The notes under the pieces were generated by a model that searched no databases, was not told the origin of the DNA, and saw only the letters and a list, made by a program, of their open reading frames with translations. Both the position numbers and the translations under genes were made by a program. From a virus, in the IMG/VR virus record IMGVR_UViG_3300032288_001774, positions 1 through 39,399 of that record: a stretch of DNA of 39,399 nt; one strand, written 5' to 3'. Positions 17,678-25,907 of the stretch are shown here, one piece after another (position 1 is the first letter of the stretch; every line of letters begins with the position of its first letter).

Positions 17678-17704
17678 GGGGAGAGGGCAACGAGCCCCCT
17701 CCCC
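17678..17704 (-). terminator. Imperfect GC-rich hairpin between cement and neck genes
   Basis: Two 11-nt arms, 17678-17688 and 17694-17704, pair at 10 of 11 positions around a 5-nt loop. On the minus strand the hairpin is followed by ACTTTGAAAG, not a long T run. It could weaken transcription from the capsid genes into the neck and tail genes, or protect mRNA ends. The terminator label is tentative. Confidence 0.35.
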
Positions 17705-17716
17705 TTCGCAACCTAT

Positions 17717-17734
17717 GCCCCGGCGAACCGGGGC
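17717..17734 (-). terminator. Perfect 7-bp hairpin with TTCG loop after the cement gene
   Basis: GCCCCGG and CCGGGGC flank a tetraloop that reads TTCG on the minus strand. It starts 8 nt after the stop of the cement gene. There is no T tract, so it may be a processing or stability element rather than an intrinsic terminator. Confidence 0.4.
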
Positions 17735-17741
17735 CTTGAGA

Positions 17742-18215
17742 TCACTGACGCTTCGACAGCCAAGCGGTAAAGTTGATGCCGGTGGCAATCGTGCCAGCGA
17801 CGTCAACCGCGAGACGCAGGTACCGGAAGTAGGTGCCGGTGCCAGCGTCGCCCGCAGTGGCGTAGCCGAAGTTGTGGACGGGCAGGACGTAGCGGCCAGT
17901 CGTCACGTCCACGTCGTACCCAAGGCTGGTGCCAAAAGTCTCGAACGCGCCGAACTGGATGCTCTGGAGCGGGACAACGCCCGAGGCGAACGTCGCGCTG
18001 TTGCTGCCCTGCAACGTGACGATGTACTCCTCGTCGTTGTTGGCAATCTCGCACGCCGTCACGTCGATGACGAGGTCGCCCTGAAAGTGGGCAGCGCCCA
18101 CGTCCAGAACGGCGTCCGCGCCGCCGACCTGACAGATGTCGTCCGCAGCGATGAGGCCCGCGTCCTTAAGAAGGAGGGAGTCATCCCTCGTACGATCAAA
18201 GCTCTGCTGAACCAT
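17742..18215 (-). CDS. Capsid cement protein, Bbp16-like
   Basis: A 157-residue protein with AAGGAG upstream of its ATG. The pattern DAVLDVGAAHFQGDLVIDVTACE followed by EYIVTLQGSNSATFASG is characteristic of the Bbp16 family of capsid cement proteins of BPP-1-like phages. It directly follows the major capsid gene in the same direction. In BPP-1 the cement protein binds the outside of the capsid as a stabiliser. The same role is expected here. Confidence 0.75.
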   Translation of the reverse strand: MVQQSFDRTRDDSLLLKDAGLIAADDICQVGGADAVLDVGAAHFQGDLVIDVTACEIANNDEEYIVTLQGSNSATFASGVVPLQSIQFGAFETFGTSLGYDVDVTTGRYVLPVHNFGYATAGDAGTGTYFRYLRLAVDVAGTIATGINFTAWLSKRQ

Positions 18216-18235
18216 TGGATGTTCTCCTTGTTAGA

Positions 18236-19144
18236 TCAGGCCACTGCCTGCTTGTTCTGGATCTTGAACAGACGAGCGACCGCACGCGGGTGCTCGATGA
18301 CCTGACCGCACATCCACTCAACGCGGGTGCGGAACTTCGGCGCAGTCTGGAGTTCACCAAGGTCGCGGACCTCGATGCCACCGTTCTGGATGCCGTGGTA
18401 GGTGTTGACGCCGAGGTTGACCACAAAGATCGAGGTCGTGCTCGACGCCTCGCCAAAGCCCAGCGCGGCGCGGTCGCCATTGCGGTCGGCAACGAGGATG
18501 GGCAGGCCAGCGTAGGACAGCAGCGGGCGACCAAACTCGTCCTCCATCATCTCGACGGCGGTCGAGCCAGAGCGCAGGAACGTCTTAATGTTCCGCAGCA
18601 TGGCCTTGTTCATGATGATGTGAGTCGCGCCATCCACCTTGTCGATGGTCTCGTCCAGCTTGCGCATGGAGAGGGCGTCGCCCGAACCGTCGTTCTCGAC
18701 AGCCTGCGAGCCCGTGGTGGGCACGCGAGCCTTGAGACCGTCGAACTCGGCAGGCGTGGTAGCAGCCGCACCCTCGATGAGGATGTAGCTGATCTCGCGG
18801 GCGAGCGCGCGGGCCTTGGCAGCCTCGTGGTAGCCACGGACGGCAGCGCCCATGGTCTTGATGAGAGCCGTGTCCACATCGAGATCGCCACCGGCAATCT
18901 TGAGGGCCTCGGTCTGGGGATTGATGACGCCAGTGGACTCGGTGAACGAGCCGTTGATACCACGGAAGGCGATGCCCGGGAGCGTGCCTTCGACGTTGTA
19001 GGCGTAGCTGTTGCCAGCAATGGAGAGCATCGGCATCACGCGAAGGAGATCGCTCTCCGCCGCGAAGATTTCGATGAGGGCAGCCTTCTTCGTCTCGCCG
19101 TTATTGGCGGCGAGCTTGGCTGCTTCGACAAGATTCAGTGCCAT
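18236..19144 (-). CDS. Major capsid protein, Bbp17-like HK97 fold
   Basis: A 302-residue protein starting MALNLVEAAKLAANNGETKKAALIEIFA. The stretches LRVMPMLSIAGNSYAYNVEG, GIAFRGINGSFTESTG and MEDEFGRPLLSYAGLPILVAD fit the major capsid proteins of the BPP-1 group and related siphoviruses. GVNTYHGIQNGGIEVRDLGE and RTRVEWMCGQVIEHPRAVARL near the end are also family features. Scaffold lies upstream and cement downstream. The start codon is preceded by TGAGGA, which can be sequestered in a hairpin. Confidence 0.85.
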   Translation of the reverse strand: MALNLVEAAKLAANNGETKKAALIEIFAAESDLLRVMPMLSIAGNSYAYNVEGTLPGIAFRGINGSFTESTGVINPQTEALKIAGGDLDVDTALIKTMGAAVRGYHEAAKARALAREISYILIEGAAATTPAEFDGLKARVPTTGSQAVENDGSGDALSMRKLDETIDKVDGATHIIMNKAMLRNIKTFLRSGSTAVEMMEDEFGRPLLSYAGLPILVADRNGDRAALGFGEASSTTSIFVVNLGVNTYHGIQNGGIEVRDLGELQTAPKFRTRVEWMCGQVIEHPRAVARLFKIQNKQAVA

Positions 19145-19147
19145 GTT

Positions 19148-19173
19148 TCCTCAGTAGGACGAACCCCTGAGGA
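19148..19173 (-). promoter_or_regulatory. Hairpin covering the ribosome-binding site of the capsid gene
   Basis: TCCTCAG at 19148-19154 and CTGAGGA at 19167-19173 are perfect 7-bp arms with a 12-nt loop. On the minus-strand mRNA the 3' arm contains the GAGGA that precedes the capsid ATG by about 4 nt. It could limit capsid translation until opened. This is seen in sequence; regulation is inferred. Confidence 0.35.
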
Positions 19174-19182
19174 CGCAGGCGA

Positions 19183-19938
19183 TTAGCGAACCACTGTGGT
19201 CGCTTCAGCAATCGCGGCAAGGCGAGCCTCGGGGGAAAGTTTGGGTTGGTTGTCACCCATGCGCACGGTTCCCCCGGCTGCATGATTGCTCCCGCTTCCT
19301 GCGGGTGCCGTCGCCTCGAAGGCCGGTGCGTAGTCCGGCTGGGTCTTCAGAGTTGCGACGAAGTCGGCGATGGTCATCGGGTCACTGCTGCCAGCCTTGG
19401 GGCTGATCATGGGCTTCCCGTCGTCCCCGACGAGCAGCATGGTCAGCTTGCCATCTGTTCCAGCATCCCAACGAACGCGCCGTTCAATGATCGGCAGCAG
19501 CAGGTTGGCCTTGCCCTTGGCCTTGGAGATCGCATCACGCGCCTCCGTACCAAAGCGCAGCTCCTGCAACTGCTTCTCGTATGCGGTCACCTTGCCGGTT
19601 GCGGCGGCAAGGTCCTTGGCCACCTTGGCCTCAAGCTGCTTGCGGTACTCGTCGAGCTCGGCAGACCCCTTGAGGCTGCCAGCCTTGAGCTTCTCCAAGG
19701 CATCACGCGCAGCGGCTGCGTCCTCGATGCCCTCGAAAGCCTTGAGTGCCTTGGCTGCCTGCTTGTGCGCCTCGCGCTCGTCGATCAGTGCCTTCTTCAG
19801 GCCCGCGACGTTCTCTAGGGCGTAGCCAGCCGACTCCTCGACACCGAGCACAAACTTCCCGTCCTGTGTCTTGGTGTAATGGGCGGCGATGGCTTCGGGC
19901 AATCCGTCTAGAGAGTCCAGCAGTGCTTTGAGTGCCAT
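19183..19938 (-). CDS. Capsid scaffolding protein
   Basis: A 251-residue acidic, helical protein. I choose the ATG at 19938 (MALKALLDSLDGLPEAIAAHY); a GTG 27 nt earlier is also possible. Residues 40-140 are coiled-coil-like (KKALIDEREAHKQAAKALKAF, AAARDALEKLKAGSLKGSAEL in parts). AISKAKGKANLLLPIIERRVRW is a stretch often seen in phage scaffold proteins. It lies just before the major capsid gene. It is expected to guide procapsid assembly and then leave. Confidence 0.75.
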   Translation of the reverse strand: MALKALLDSLDGLPEAIAAHYTKTQDGKFVLGVEESAGYALENVAGLKKALIDEREAHKQAAKALKAFEGIEDAAAARDALEKLKAGSLKGSAELDEYRKQLEAKVAKDLAAATGKVTAYEKQLQELRFGTEARDAISKAKGKANLLLPIIERRVRWDAGTDGKLTMLLVGDDGKPMISPKAGSSDPMTIADFVATLKTQPDYAPAFEATAPAGSGSNHAAGGTVRMGDNQPKLSPEARLAAIAEATTVVR

Positions 19939-19988
19939 AGGTAGGTTGCCCCTATAGGTGGACACAAATGCGGTCCACTGTCAAGGGG

Positions 19989-21077
19989 TCAATCATCCAG
20001 CAGGTCTTCCAGCGGGATAGGACGCCCGAGCTGGTTGACGGCATTGACCTCGGACCATGTCAAGTCACCCGCCCGCCATGCCTTGGCCCGGGCCGTCCCG
20101 AGGGCGTCGTTCTGGACGCTGACAGGCTGGTCCTTGAGCCATGTCTCGTAGGTTGTGGTGGCTGGCACCTGCCCGTTGACTGAGGCCCTCGTGCTGGGTT
20201 CCAGCTCGTCCTTGTCGATACCCATCTCGCGGAAGCTCTTGAGGATGGGCGTGATGGTCGAGCGGCAGTTCCAGTGGGCGGGCGGCAGGTCGTTGGAGTC
20301 CACCGGGTAGACCTTGCCGTCGCGCTCGCGGCATATGGGCGTGGTGTTGCTGTCTAGGGTGGACAGCCAGCGGTATCCCTTCACGAGGTCGCCGTTCTCT
20401 TGGAACGTGGCCCGGCGGGTCTGGGTGCTGACCTGATTGACGGCGGTCTTGACGATGGCGGCGGCCTGCGACCGGGTGACGTTGAGCGCCCCGTCGGTAA
20501 AGCCAGCCGCCTGCGTGCCCCGGATGCGGCGCATGATCTGCTCCGAGGTCTCCCCTTGGGTCATGCCGATGCCGATCTGTTGTTCGACCCGCCGCTGGGT
20601 CTGCTCGGCCAGCCCGGCCCACCAGTCCTTCATAGGTGCCCCCACGATGGGCTGGTTGACTACGGTTTGGACGGAGCGCAAGTCTAGGCCCCGAAAGGTC
20701 ACGTCGAGGTCGGCGGGTACGGAGCCAGACAGCGACCGCAACACGTGGTCCGCCTCGACCTTGGACAGCTCGACGAGGTCGGCCTTGACAATCTTGTTGG
20801 CCTCCTTGGTGCCGTCCTTCAGGACCGTCCACAGGTCGCCCAGCATGGTCTGGTAGCGTTTGGTCGTCCACGGCCCCGAGTCGATGCCGCGTGCCTTAAT
20901 GCGGTCTAAGCGGCTCTGGAGCTTGCCCAGCAGGTCAGGGAAGACGAACTCCTCAAGGAAGCTGATGACGTCGCGGCTGGCCCCGGCGGCGTACCGCTGG
21001 AGGTAGACCGAGTGCCTGATGGTGCGGGACATCACCCGCTCGTTGGCAGTCTTGTTGTTGTCAGGCAGGCTCGTCAT
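19989..21077 (-). CDS. Minor head protein, Mu F-like (head morphogenesis)
   Basis: A 362-residue protein. The C-terminal half carries the Mu F / SPP1 gp7 signature: RSQAAAIVKTAVNQVSTQ, then STLDSNTTPICRERDGKVYP and LPPAHWNCRSTITPI with paired cysteines. The N-terminal half is helical and binds portal or capsid in relatives. It follows the portal gene region and precedes scaffold. The ATG at 21077 overlaps the zinc-ribbon gene by 17 nt. It is expected to be a few-copy head protein needed for assembly or DNA ejection. Confidence 0.85.
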   Translation of the reverse strand: MTSLPDNNKTANERVMSRTIRHSVYLQRYAAGASRDVISFLEEFVFPDLLGKLQSRLDRIKARGIDSGPWTTKRYQTMLGDLWTVLKDGTKEANKIVKADLVELSKVEADHVLRSLSGSVPADLDVTFRGLDLRSVQTVVNQPIVGAPMKDWWAGLAEQTQRRVEQQIGIGMTQGETSEQIMRRIRGTQAAGFTDGALNVTRSQAAAIVKTAVNQVSTQTRRATFQENGDLVKGYRWLSTLDSNTTPICRERDGKVYPVDSNDLPPAHWNCRSTITPILKSFREMGIDKDELEPSTRASVNGQVPATTTYETWLKDQPVSVQNDALGTARAKAWRAGDLTWSEVNAVNQLGRPIPLEDLLDD

Positions 21078-21324
21078 CGTCGCTCGGCTGGTGGTTGGTC
21101 TCGATGTAGCAGGAGTCGCACAGGATGCCGTACCCCACCACGAAGTGGCTTAGGCTGACCCGTTGGTCGATGGTGCCGAAGCACTGGTCGCAATGGTTGT
21201 ATCGGCTGGTCAGCCGGTCGATGCACGCGCGGCACAGCACGACGTGCCCCGGTCGCGGTGCCTTGCCCTCCATGATGATCTTGGAGCAGCACGAGCACAG
21301 GACAGGGGGCGGAAGGCTACGCAC
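21061..21324 (-). CDS. Small double zinc-ribbon protein
   Basis: An 87-residue protein with four CxxC pairs (CSCC, CRAC, CDQC, CDSC), enough for two zinc ribbons. I choose the GTG at 21324 because it keeps the first cysteine pair and overlaps the portal stop by 8 nt; upstream residues are shadow sequence of the portal gene. It ends in an acidic tail (PSDDDEPA). It is encoded between portal and the Mu F-like gene. Its function is unknown; it may bind nucleic acid or be a small assembly factor. Confidence 0.6.
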   Translation of the reverse strand: MRSLPPPVLCSCCSKIIMEGKAPRPGHVVLCRACIDRLTSRYNHCDQCFGTIDQRVSLSHFVVGYGILCDSCYIETNHQPSDDDEPA

Positions 21325-22864
21325 CTGCCGGCGCTGCTTCCTCCGGCTCCTCAAGCGCGCGGACGGGCACAAGGCCGGCCATGGGCAGGTTAGATGCCGA
21401 CTCGCCGGCCATCGCGGCCTGCTCGGCAGGGTCAAGGTCGTCGCCGTACAGCCCGCGACGCTTGGCCTCGAGGAGATACCGTTCGGTCGTGACGCGCCCG
21501 GCGGCGGCGTCGGCTTGCAGCATGGCGAGATCCTGCGCCGAACGCATGACCAGTCCGAAGTCGCGGAACACCGTCACGTCAAAGTCCTCGGGCAGCGGGT
21601 AGCCGATCCACGCGGCGGCCATCTGGTAGCCGTTGTAAAGCGCCCACTCCAGCGATTCGGCCCATGCCTGCGCCTCGGACTGCGCCCTGACCTCGTCGAT
21701 GGTCGCGCCCGTGGCCGTCTCCGGCCCCGTGGTGACCAGCAGCGGCTGCATCCCGAGGGCAGCCATCTGCTGCTCGGTGTCCTGAATGTCTTCGCGCCCT
21801 GCCTGCGTAGCCCCTCCAGAGGGCTCTAGGTAGGACATGGCGAAGTTGGGGTCGGTGGACAGCATCGTCGCACCTGCCCCGAGGGTCACGCCCTGCTCAA
21901 TCTGCTCCTGCGTCAGCCCCTTGCCTTGGATCATGGGCGCACGGACGTAGTGGAGGATGTAGTTCTGCTGCGACGAGGTCTGCCAGTGCTTGACGTTCAG
22001 CCACGCGAGGTCGAGCAGGGGCGGCTTGCCCGTCAGCGGCTCCCGCTTGTGGGTGTAGTAGGTCACCAGCGGCACCTTGCCGAGGTAGTTAGGCCCCTCG
22101 CGCACAAGCGTGTACGCCTGCGACTGGTCGCTGCCATTGTGCTGGAGCGACTGCGTCGGCGTCTGGATGAGGTCGTTGGAGCCGAGGGCAAAGCCACGCT
22201 TGACTTGATCCGTCTGCACGCGGTCGCGTTCCCAGATCTGCCAAGCCTCGCGGGACCAGTAGCGGATGCGTTCGATGCGCTTGGCACGGAACTGGTCCGA
22301 CGGGTCCATCACGTCGGCCTGCTCGTAGATGCAGATGAAGTCGAGCACGTCGCGCCCGGTGGCGTCTTGCACCCACCCCCAGTTAATGAGGTTGTCTGGG
22401 TGCACGAGCGAGAAGTAGGGCCGGATGTCCAGCTCGATCTGCTGGGCGAGGCTGTTGGCCTGCACCGCAGGAAGGTCCACGAGGAAGTGGCCCACCCCTC
22501 GGTCACACGCCACGTCGTGCAGCATGCGGGCGAACGAAGTCAGGCTGGTGCCCTTGCGGTCGCAGTCGTCCTCCAGCTCGTCGATGAGCGGATTGCCCGT
22601 GGTCGTGACGCTGACGCCCTTTTGGAAGGGGCGGCTCGACACCTTGCGCACCGTGTCGTCGTAGGCCGGGAACAGGAACGACATTTTGAGCCGCTTGAGG
22701 TACTCGTCGGGCTTACGCAGCTCGCGCCAGTCCTTGGGGAGGAACAGCTCCCCGAGGCTACGCATAGCCGTAGTGCCACCACGCAGAGCGCGAGTGACCT
22801 GCCAGTCGTCCTCTGCGTTCTGACGCGCAGGATGCCAGTTGCCGATGGTGCTGCTTGTTGCCAT
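21317..22864 (-). CDS. Portal protein, DUF4055 family
   Basis: A 515-residue protein. The opening ...DDWQVTRALRGGTTAMRSLGELFLP, then FLFPAYDDTVRKVSSRPFQKGV, identifies DUF4055 portals. Later family features are RYWSREAWQIWERD, LGKVPLVTYYTHKREPLTG and PPLLDLAWLNVKHWQTSSQQ. The start overlaps the stop of the large terminase (TAATG), so the two are coupled. It forms the dodecameric DNA gate of the head. The last 40 residues are Ala/Glu-rich. Confidence 0.9.
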   Translation of the reverse strand: MATSSTIGNWHPARQNAEDDWQVTRALRGGTTAMRSLGELFLPKDWRELRKPDEYLKRLKMSFLFPAYDDTVRKVSSRPFQKGVSVTTTGNPLIDELEDDCDRKGTSLTSFARMLHDVACDRGVGHFLVDLPAVQANSLAQQIELDIRPYFSLVHPDNLINWGWVQDATGRDVLDFICIYEQADVMDPSDQFRAKRIERIRYWSREAWQIWERDRVQTDQVKRGFALGSNDLIQTPTQSLQHNGSDQSQAYTLVREGPNYLGKVPLVTYYTHKREPLTGKPPLLDLAWLNVKHWQTSSQQNYILHYVRAPMIQGKGLTQEQIEQGVTLGAGATMLSTDPNFAMSYLEPSGGATQAGREDIQDTEQQMAALGMQPLLVTTGPETATGATIDEVRAQSEAQAWAESLEWALYNGYQMAAAWIGYPLPEDFDVTVFRDFGLVMRSAQDLAMLQADAAAGRVTTERYLLEAKRRGLYGDDLDPAEQAAMAGESASNLPMAGLVPVRALEEPEEAAPAGA

Positions 22865-24156
22865 TAGTCGAATGCCGTGCGGTGTCCGCTGATTGGGTAC
22901 TTGGCGGCCAAGTAATACCCGAAAGCGTCTGAGATGTGGGTGAGGGAAGGGTCGCGCTTCTTGTCTAGCTCGCCGCTGCCGCCTTGTAAAAGGCAGACAC
23001 CTTCGAGGTCTTGGACCAGATGCGGGGCCTTGGTTGGATCGGCTGCAAAGCGCACGAGGCCAGCGGCTGACTTAAGCCGGGCGTTGACTGCGTTGACGCG
23101 CTCGCGCTCGGGCGGGTTGGACTTAGCCACGCGCCAGTGCAGGTCGAAGTGGGGGCGCAGGTACTCGCGCACGAGGTCCCAGTCGCTGCCCTGCGTCTGG
23201 CTGGACTTGCGGGCCCCGCCCGTGGCGTCGCCGTAGACGTAGACCGGCCCCTTGTGCTTGCCCCAGTCGAGGGCCAGCTTGCGGCAGACGGCGGGCGTGT
23301 TGCTGTTGCGGGGGATGTAGACCTCACCGATGGCGCAGGTCGTCAGCAGCGGGCCGTGGATGCTTGGCAGCGTCTGCTCTTGCAGGATGGCGCACACGCC
23401 CGGGTCCACGTTGAAGTCGAAGCAGAACACGATGGGCTGGCTGGGGTCGTATTCCAGCCGCCGCAAGTGGACGTTGGCGTCGAACTGGTAGTAGGCGCGG
23501 CCCTCAAAGGACACGAAGTCGGCCTCGTACTCCTGCTGGAACGTGAGCGGGTCGAGGTCGCGGCGGGCTGCCTCGATCTCCTCGGGGCCGAGGATGTCAG
23601 CCGACACCCAGTGGAAGCTGGCCCAGTCGGCGCGGGTCTTGGCGTCGCGCCACAGCTCGTAGAAGTGGTTGCGGCCCTTCGGTCGCCCGGTGAACCAGCA
23701 CCAGCCCGGGCGGCCACGGGTCGAGAGCGCGGGGCGCAGGCTCTGCGTCCACGCCTCGGGGCGGCACTCGGCGTACTCGTCGAGCACGGCCCCGTCGATG
23801 GGGATGCCCTCGATGCGCTGCGGACGGTCAAGGCCCACGACCATGATGCGGGAGCCTGTCTTGAGGCGGATGGTTAGGTCCACCTCGCGGACCTCCTCGA
23901 TCCACTCGCGGGCGCAGAGGGCCTTGAGATCATCCCAGAAGATGCGGCGGGCTTGGTCGCGGGTAGGTGCGCCTGCGATGAACGTCGGCACGGCCACGTC
24001 GGGCGGGTCGAGGGCTTGCAAGACGAGGCGGCGCTTGGCGGTCTCGGTCTTACCCGAGCGGCGACCAGCGGCCACGACGCGGAAGCGCGCCGGGCTGCTG
24101 ATGAGGCGACCCTGCTCGGGGTGCGGGTCGAGTCGCGTCCAGCGTTCAGGGAGCAA
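22864..24156 (-). CDS. terL: Terminase large subunit
   Basis: A 430-residue packaging ATPase and nuclease. Walker A is GRRSGKT at residues 31-37, Walker B is AVLDEYAE with Asp126 and Glu127, and motif III is FTGRPKG at 155-161. The nuclease domain has acidic residues Asp247 (CFDFNVDPG), Asp310 (VYGDATGG) and Asp410 (HISDAFGYYLA). The N-terminus is short and the ATG at 24156 overlaps the methyltransferase end by 11 nt. All catalytic residues are present. Confidence 0.92.
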   Translation of the reverse strand: MLPERWTRLDPHPEQGRLISSPARFRVVAAGRRSGKTETAKRRLVLQALDPPDVAVPTFIAGAPTRDQARRIFWDDLKALCAREWIEEVREVDLTIRLKTGSRIMVVGLDRPQRIEGIPIDGAVLDEYAECRPEAWTQSLRPALSTRGRPGWCWFTGRPKGRNHFYELWRDAKTRADWASFHWVSADILGPEEIEAARRDLDPLTFQQEYEADFVSFEGRAYYQFDANVHLRRLEYDPSQPIVFCFDFNVDPGVCAILQEQTLPSIHGPLLTTCAIGEVYIPRNSNTPAVCRKLALDWGKHKGPVYVYGDATGGARKSSQTQGSDWDLVREYLRPHFDLHWRVAKSNPPERERVNAVNARLKSAAGLVRFAADPTKAPHLVQDLEGVCLLQGGSGELDKKRDPSLTHISDAFGYYLAAKYPISGHRTAFD

Positions 24157-25351
24157 ACAGTGCCCCCTGCCGTTGCTTGCTAGCCTCCTCGACGGCGGCG
24201 TCGATGCGTGCCTTGGCGATGGCTAGGTACGACTCCTCGCGCTCGATGCCGAGGAAGCGGAAGCCCTCCAGCACCGCAGCCTTGCCCGTGCTGCCGCTGC
24301 CCATGAACGGGTCAAGGACGAGTCCACCCGGCGGCGTGACAAGGCGGCACAAGTAGCGCATCAGGTCTGTGGGCTTAACCGTGGGATGGGCATTGCCTTC
24401 GCCACGGTCTGCCTTGCTTGCTTTGGCGCAGTAGAAAAAGCGCGCGGCACTGCCGGTGTCGGCATAGCTTTGCGTGGTCGCTCCAAATGCTTTTCCGTAT
24501 CGCCCGTTTTTTCCAAAGTCTCCGGTGTGAATCGGCTTTCCGTTGCCGCCTCCAGCTTGTGGAAACAGCCCCACCACCTCCTCGCTCCCGTCGTGGATGA
24601 GGTTGGCGGGCCAGCGGCCACCCGGTTTGTACATCGGGATCTCTTTGCCAAGAATGGAAGCCACCCATCCCTTGCCCACTGCGTTTCCGGTTCCTTCTGC
24701 TTGCTGCCTATGCACCATAGTCAGATCAACATCTGATCCGTGAGCCACCCTACACCCGTCCACGTTCAACGCGCCCGTGCCATGCTCCAGCACGTTGGCG
24801 GCAACGGTGCCGACCAGCGGCTTGCGGGCCACGGTGATCGGCTCAAGGGCTGGCTTGAGGGCGGTGCCCCAGCCTTGCCACTGACGGGCTGCGTCGGTGG
24901 CGGGTTCGGTGATATTTGCCCCGCCTGTGTTTCCTCCTTGGTAAACACCTTCGTAGCATGTTCCAGAAACGGGCCGGTGATTGGGGTTGCTGGCAATCAC
25001 TTTTCTTTCAGCCCCTGCTCCGTTGTCAATGGCCTTTGACACGTCCAAAGATTTCGGGAACCCGCTACCATACACCCACGCGATCATGTCGCGGATGTCG
25101 AAGCCAGCGTCCTCGATGCGAACGGCCATGCGGTGCTGCGTCCGCGTCCCGGCAAAGGCAAGCAGGTGCCCGCCGGGCTTCAGCACGCGCAGGCACTCGG
25201 CCCATACCTCGACCGACGGCACGTCGTAGTCCCAACGCTTGCCCATGAAGGACAAGCCATAGGGCGGGTCGGTGACGACCGCGTCCACGCTCGCCTCGGG
25301 CAGCGTGCGCAGCACGTCGTAACAATCACCGAGGCGTAGGTCGGTCAGCAC
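24146..25351 (-). CDS. DNA methyltransferase (N6-adenine or N4-cytosine, beta-like order)
   Basis: A 401-residue enzyme. The start is a GTG at 25351 that overlaps the upstream stop; an open frame further upstream is shadow sequence. Motif IV DPPY is at 28-31 and the AdoMet motif DPFMGSGSTG starts at 347, the order of the beta class. HPTVKPTDLMRYLCRLVTPPGG precedes it (shown in part as VKPTDLMRYL). The 200-residue centre is the target recognition region and is clearly more AT-rich than the two ends, which suggests exchange. It probably protects phage DNA from host restriction. Confidence 0.85.
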   Translation of the reverse strand: MLTDLRLGDCYDVLRTLPEASVDAVVTDPPYGLSFMGKRWDYDVPSVEVWAECLRVLKPGGHLLAFAGTRTQHRMAVRIEDAGFDIRDMIAWVYGSGFPKSLDVSKAIDNGAGAERKVIASNPNHRPVSGTCYEGVYQGGNTGGANITEPATDAARQWQGWGTALKPALEPITVARKPLVGTVAANVLEHGTGALNVDGCRVAHGSDVDLTMVHRQQAEGTGNAVGKGWVASILGKEIPMYKPGGRWPANLIHDGSEEVVGLFPQAGGGNGKPIHTGDFGKNGRYGKAFGATTQSYADTGSAARFFYCAKASKADRGEGNAHPTVKPTDLMRYLCRLVTPPGGLVLDPFMGSGSTGKAAVLEGFRFLGIEREESYLAIAKARIDAAVEEASKQRQGALFAP

Positions 25352-25581
25352 CCGTCGTCCTCGTGCTGGCGTTCCAGCTTGGCGACGGTGTCGCGCATCT
25401 GCTCCAGCCGCAGCCACAGCAACATGCCCCATCCTGCGAGATCTTGGCACTCGGCCTGTAGCTCGTCGATGAGGTGTTCGCCGCCCTTGCTGACGCTGTT
25501 GTTGCCGTAGATACGCTCGCCCTCGCACAGCCGCTGGTAGACGGCCTGCGTGAACCTGTCCCACTCGCGCTCGTACATCAT
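25345..25581 (-). CDS. Hypothetical protein, 78 residues
   Basis: The start MMYEREWDRFTQAVYQRL overlaps the upstream stop, and the stop overlaps the methyltransferase GTG. The middle RIYGNNSVSKGGEHLIDELQ followed by ECQDLAGWGMLLWLRLEQ resembles small phage proteins with a conserved ELxDLAGW helix. I recall the pattern but no proven function. A distant MazG-like helical fold is possible because of the acidic Glu/Asp spacing. Confidence 0.6.
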   Translation of the reverse strand: MMYEREWDRFTQAVYQRLCEGERIYGNNSVSKGGEHLIDELQAECQDLAGWGMLLWLRLEQMRDTVAKLERQHEDDGC

Positions 25582-25907
25582 CGGCGTGCCTTGCCCTTCT
25601 TTGGCTTGTCGCTGACGGCGTTGGCCTGCAACTGGACCAGCTCGATGGCCTCGGTCAAGCTGTCCACGTCGCCCACGAAGCTGTCGCCCGACCCGTAGTA
25701 GCGGTTGCTCGACCCGTAGTAGAGCGACATGCCATCGGCAGCGCGAAGCTTGGCAATGGGCAAGTCGGTGAGGACTTCGATGGTGAGGATGACCTTGCGT
25801 GGTTTCATGGTTGCTTTCTTGGGGTGGTGTTCGTGGATGCGCTCGATGCCTGCCCAGCTACGCAGCAGGTCGAGCATGCAGGTGATGACGTTGAAGAGCC
25901 AGTTCAT
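25578..25907 (-). CDS. Hypothetical protein, 109 residues (or 76 from an internal start)
   Basis: The ATG at 25907 overlaps the upstream stop (ATGA) and gives a hydrophobic N-terminus (MNWLFNVITCMLDLLRSW). An internal ATG at 25808 starts MKPRKVILTIEVLTDLPIAKLRAAD, which looks like the conserved core of many phage small proteins. Both products could be made. The protein ends in a basic tail (KPKKGKARR). No function is known. Confidence 0.5.
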   Translation of the reverse strand: MNWLFNVITCMLDLLRSWAGIERIHEHHPKKATMKPRKVILTIEVLTDLPIAKLRAADGMSLYYGSSNRYYGSGDSFVGDVDSLTEAIELVQLQANAVSDKPKKGKARR

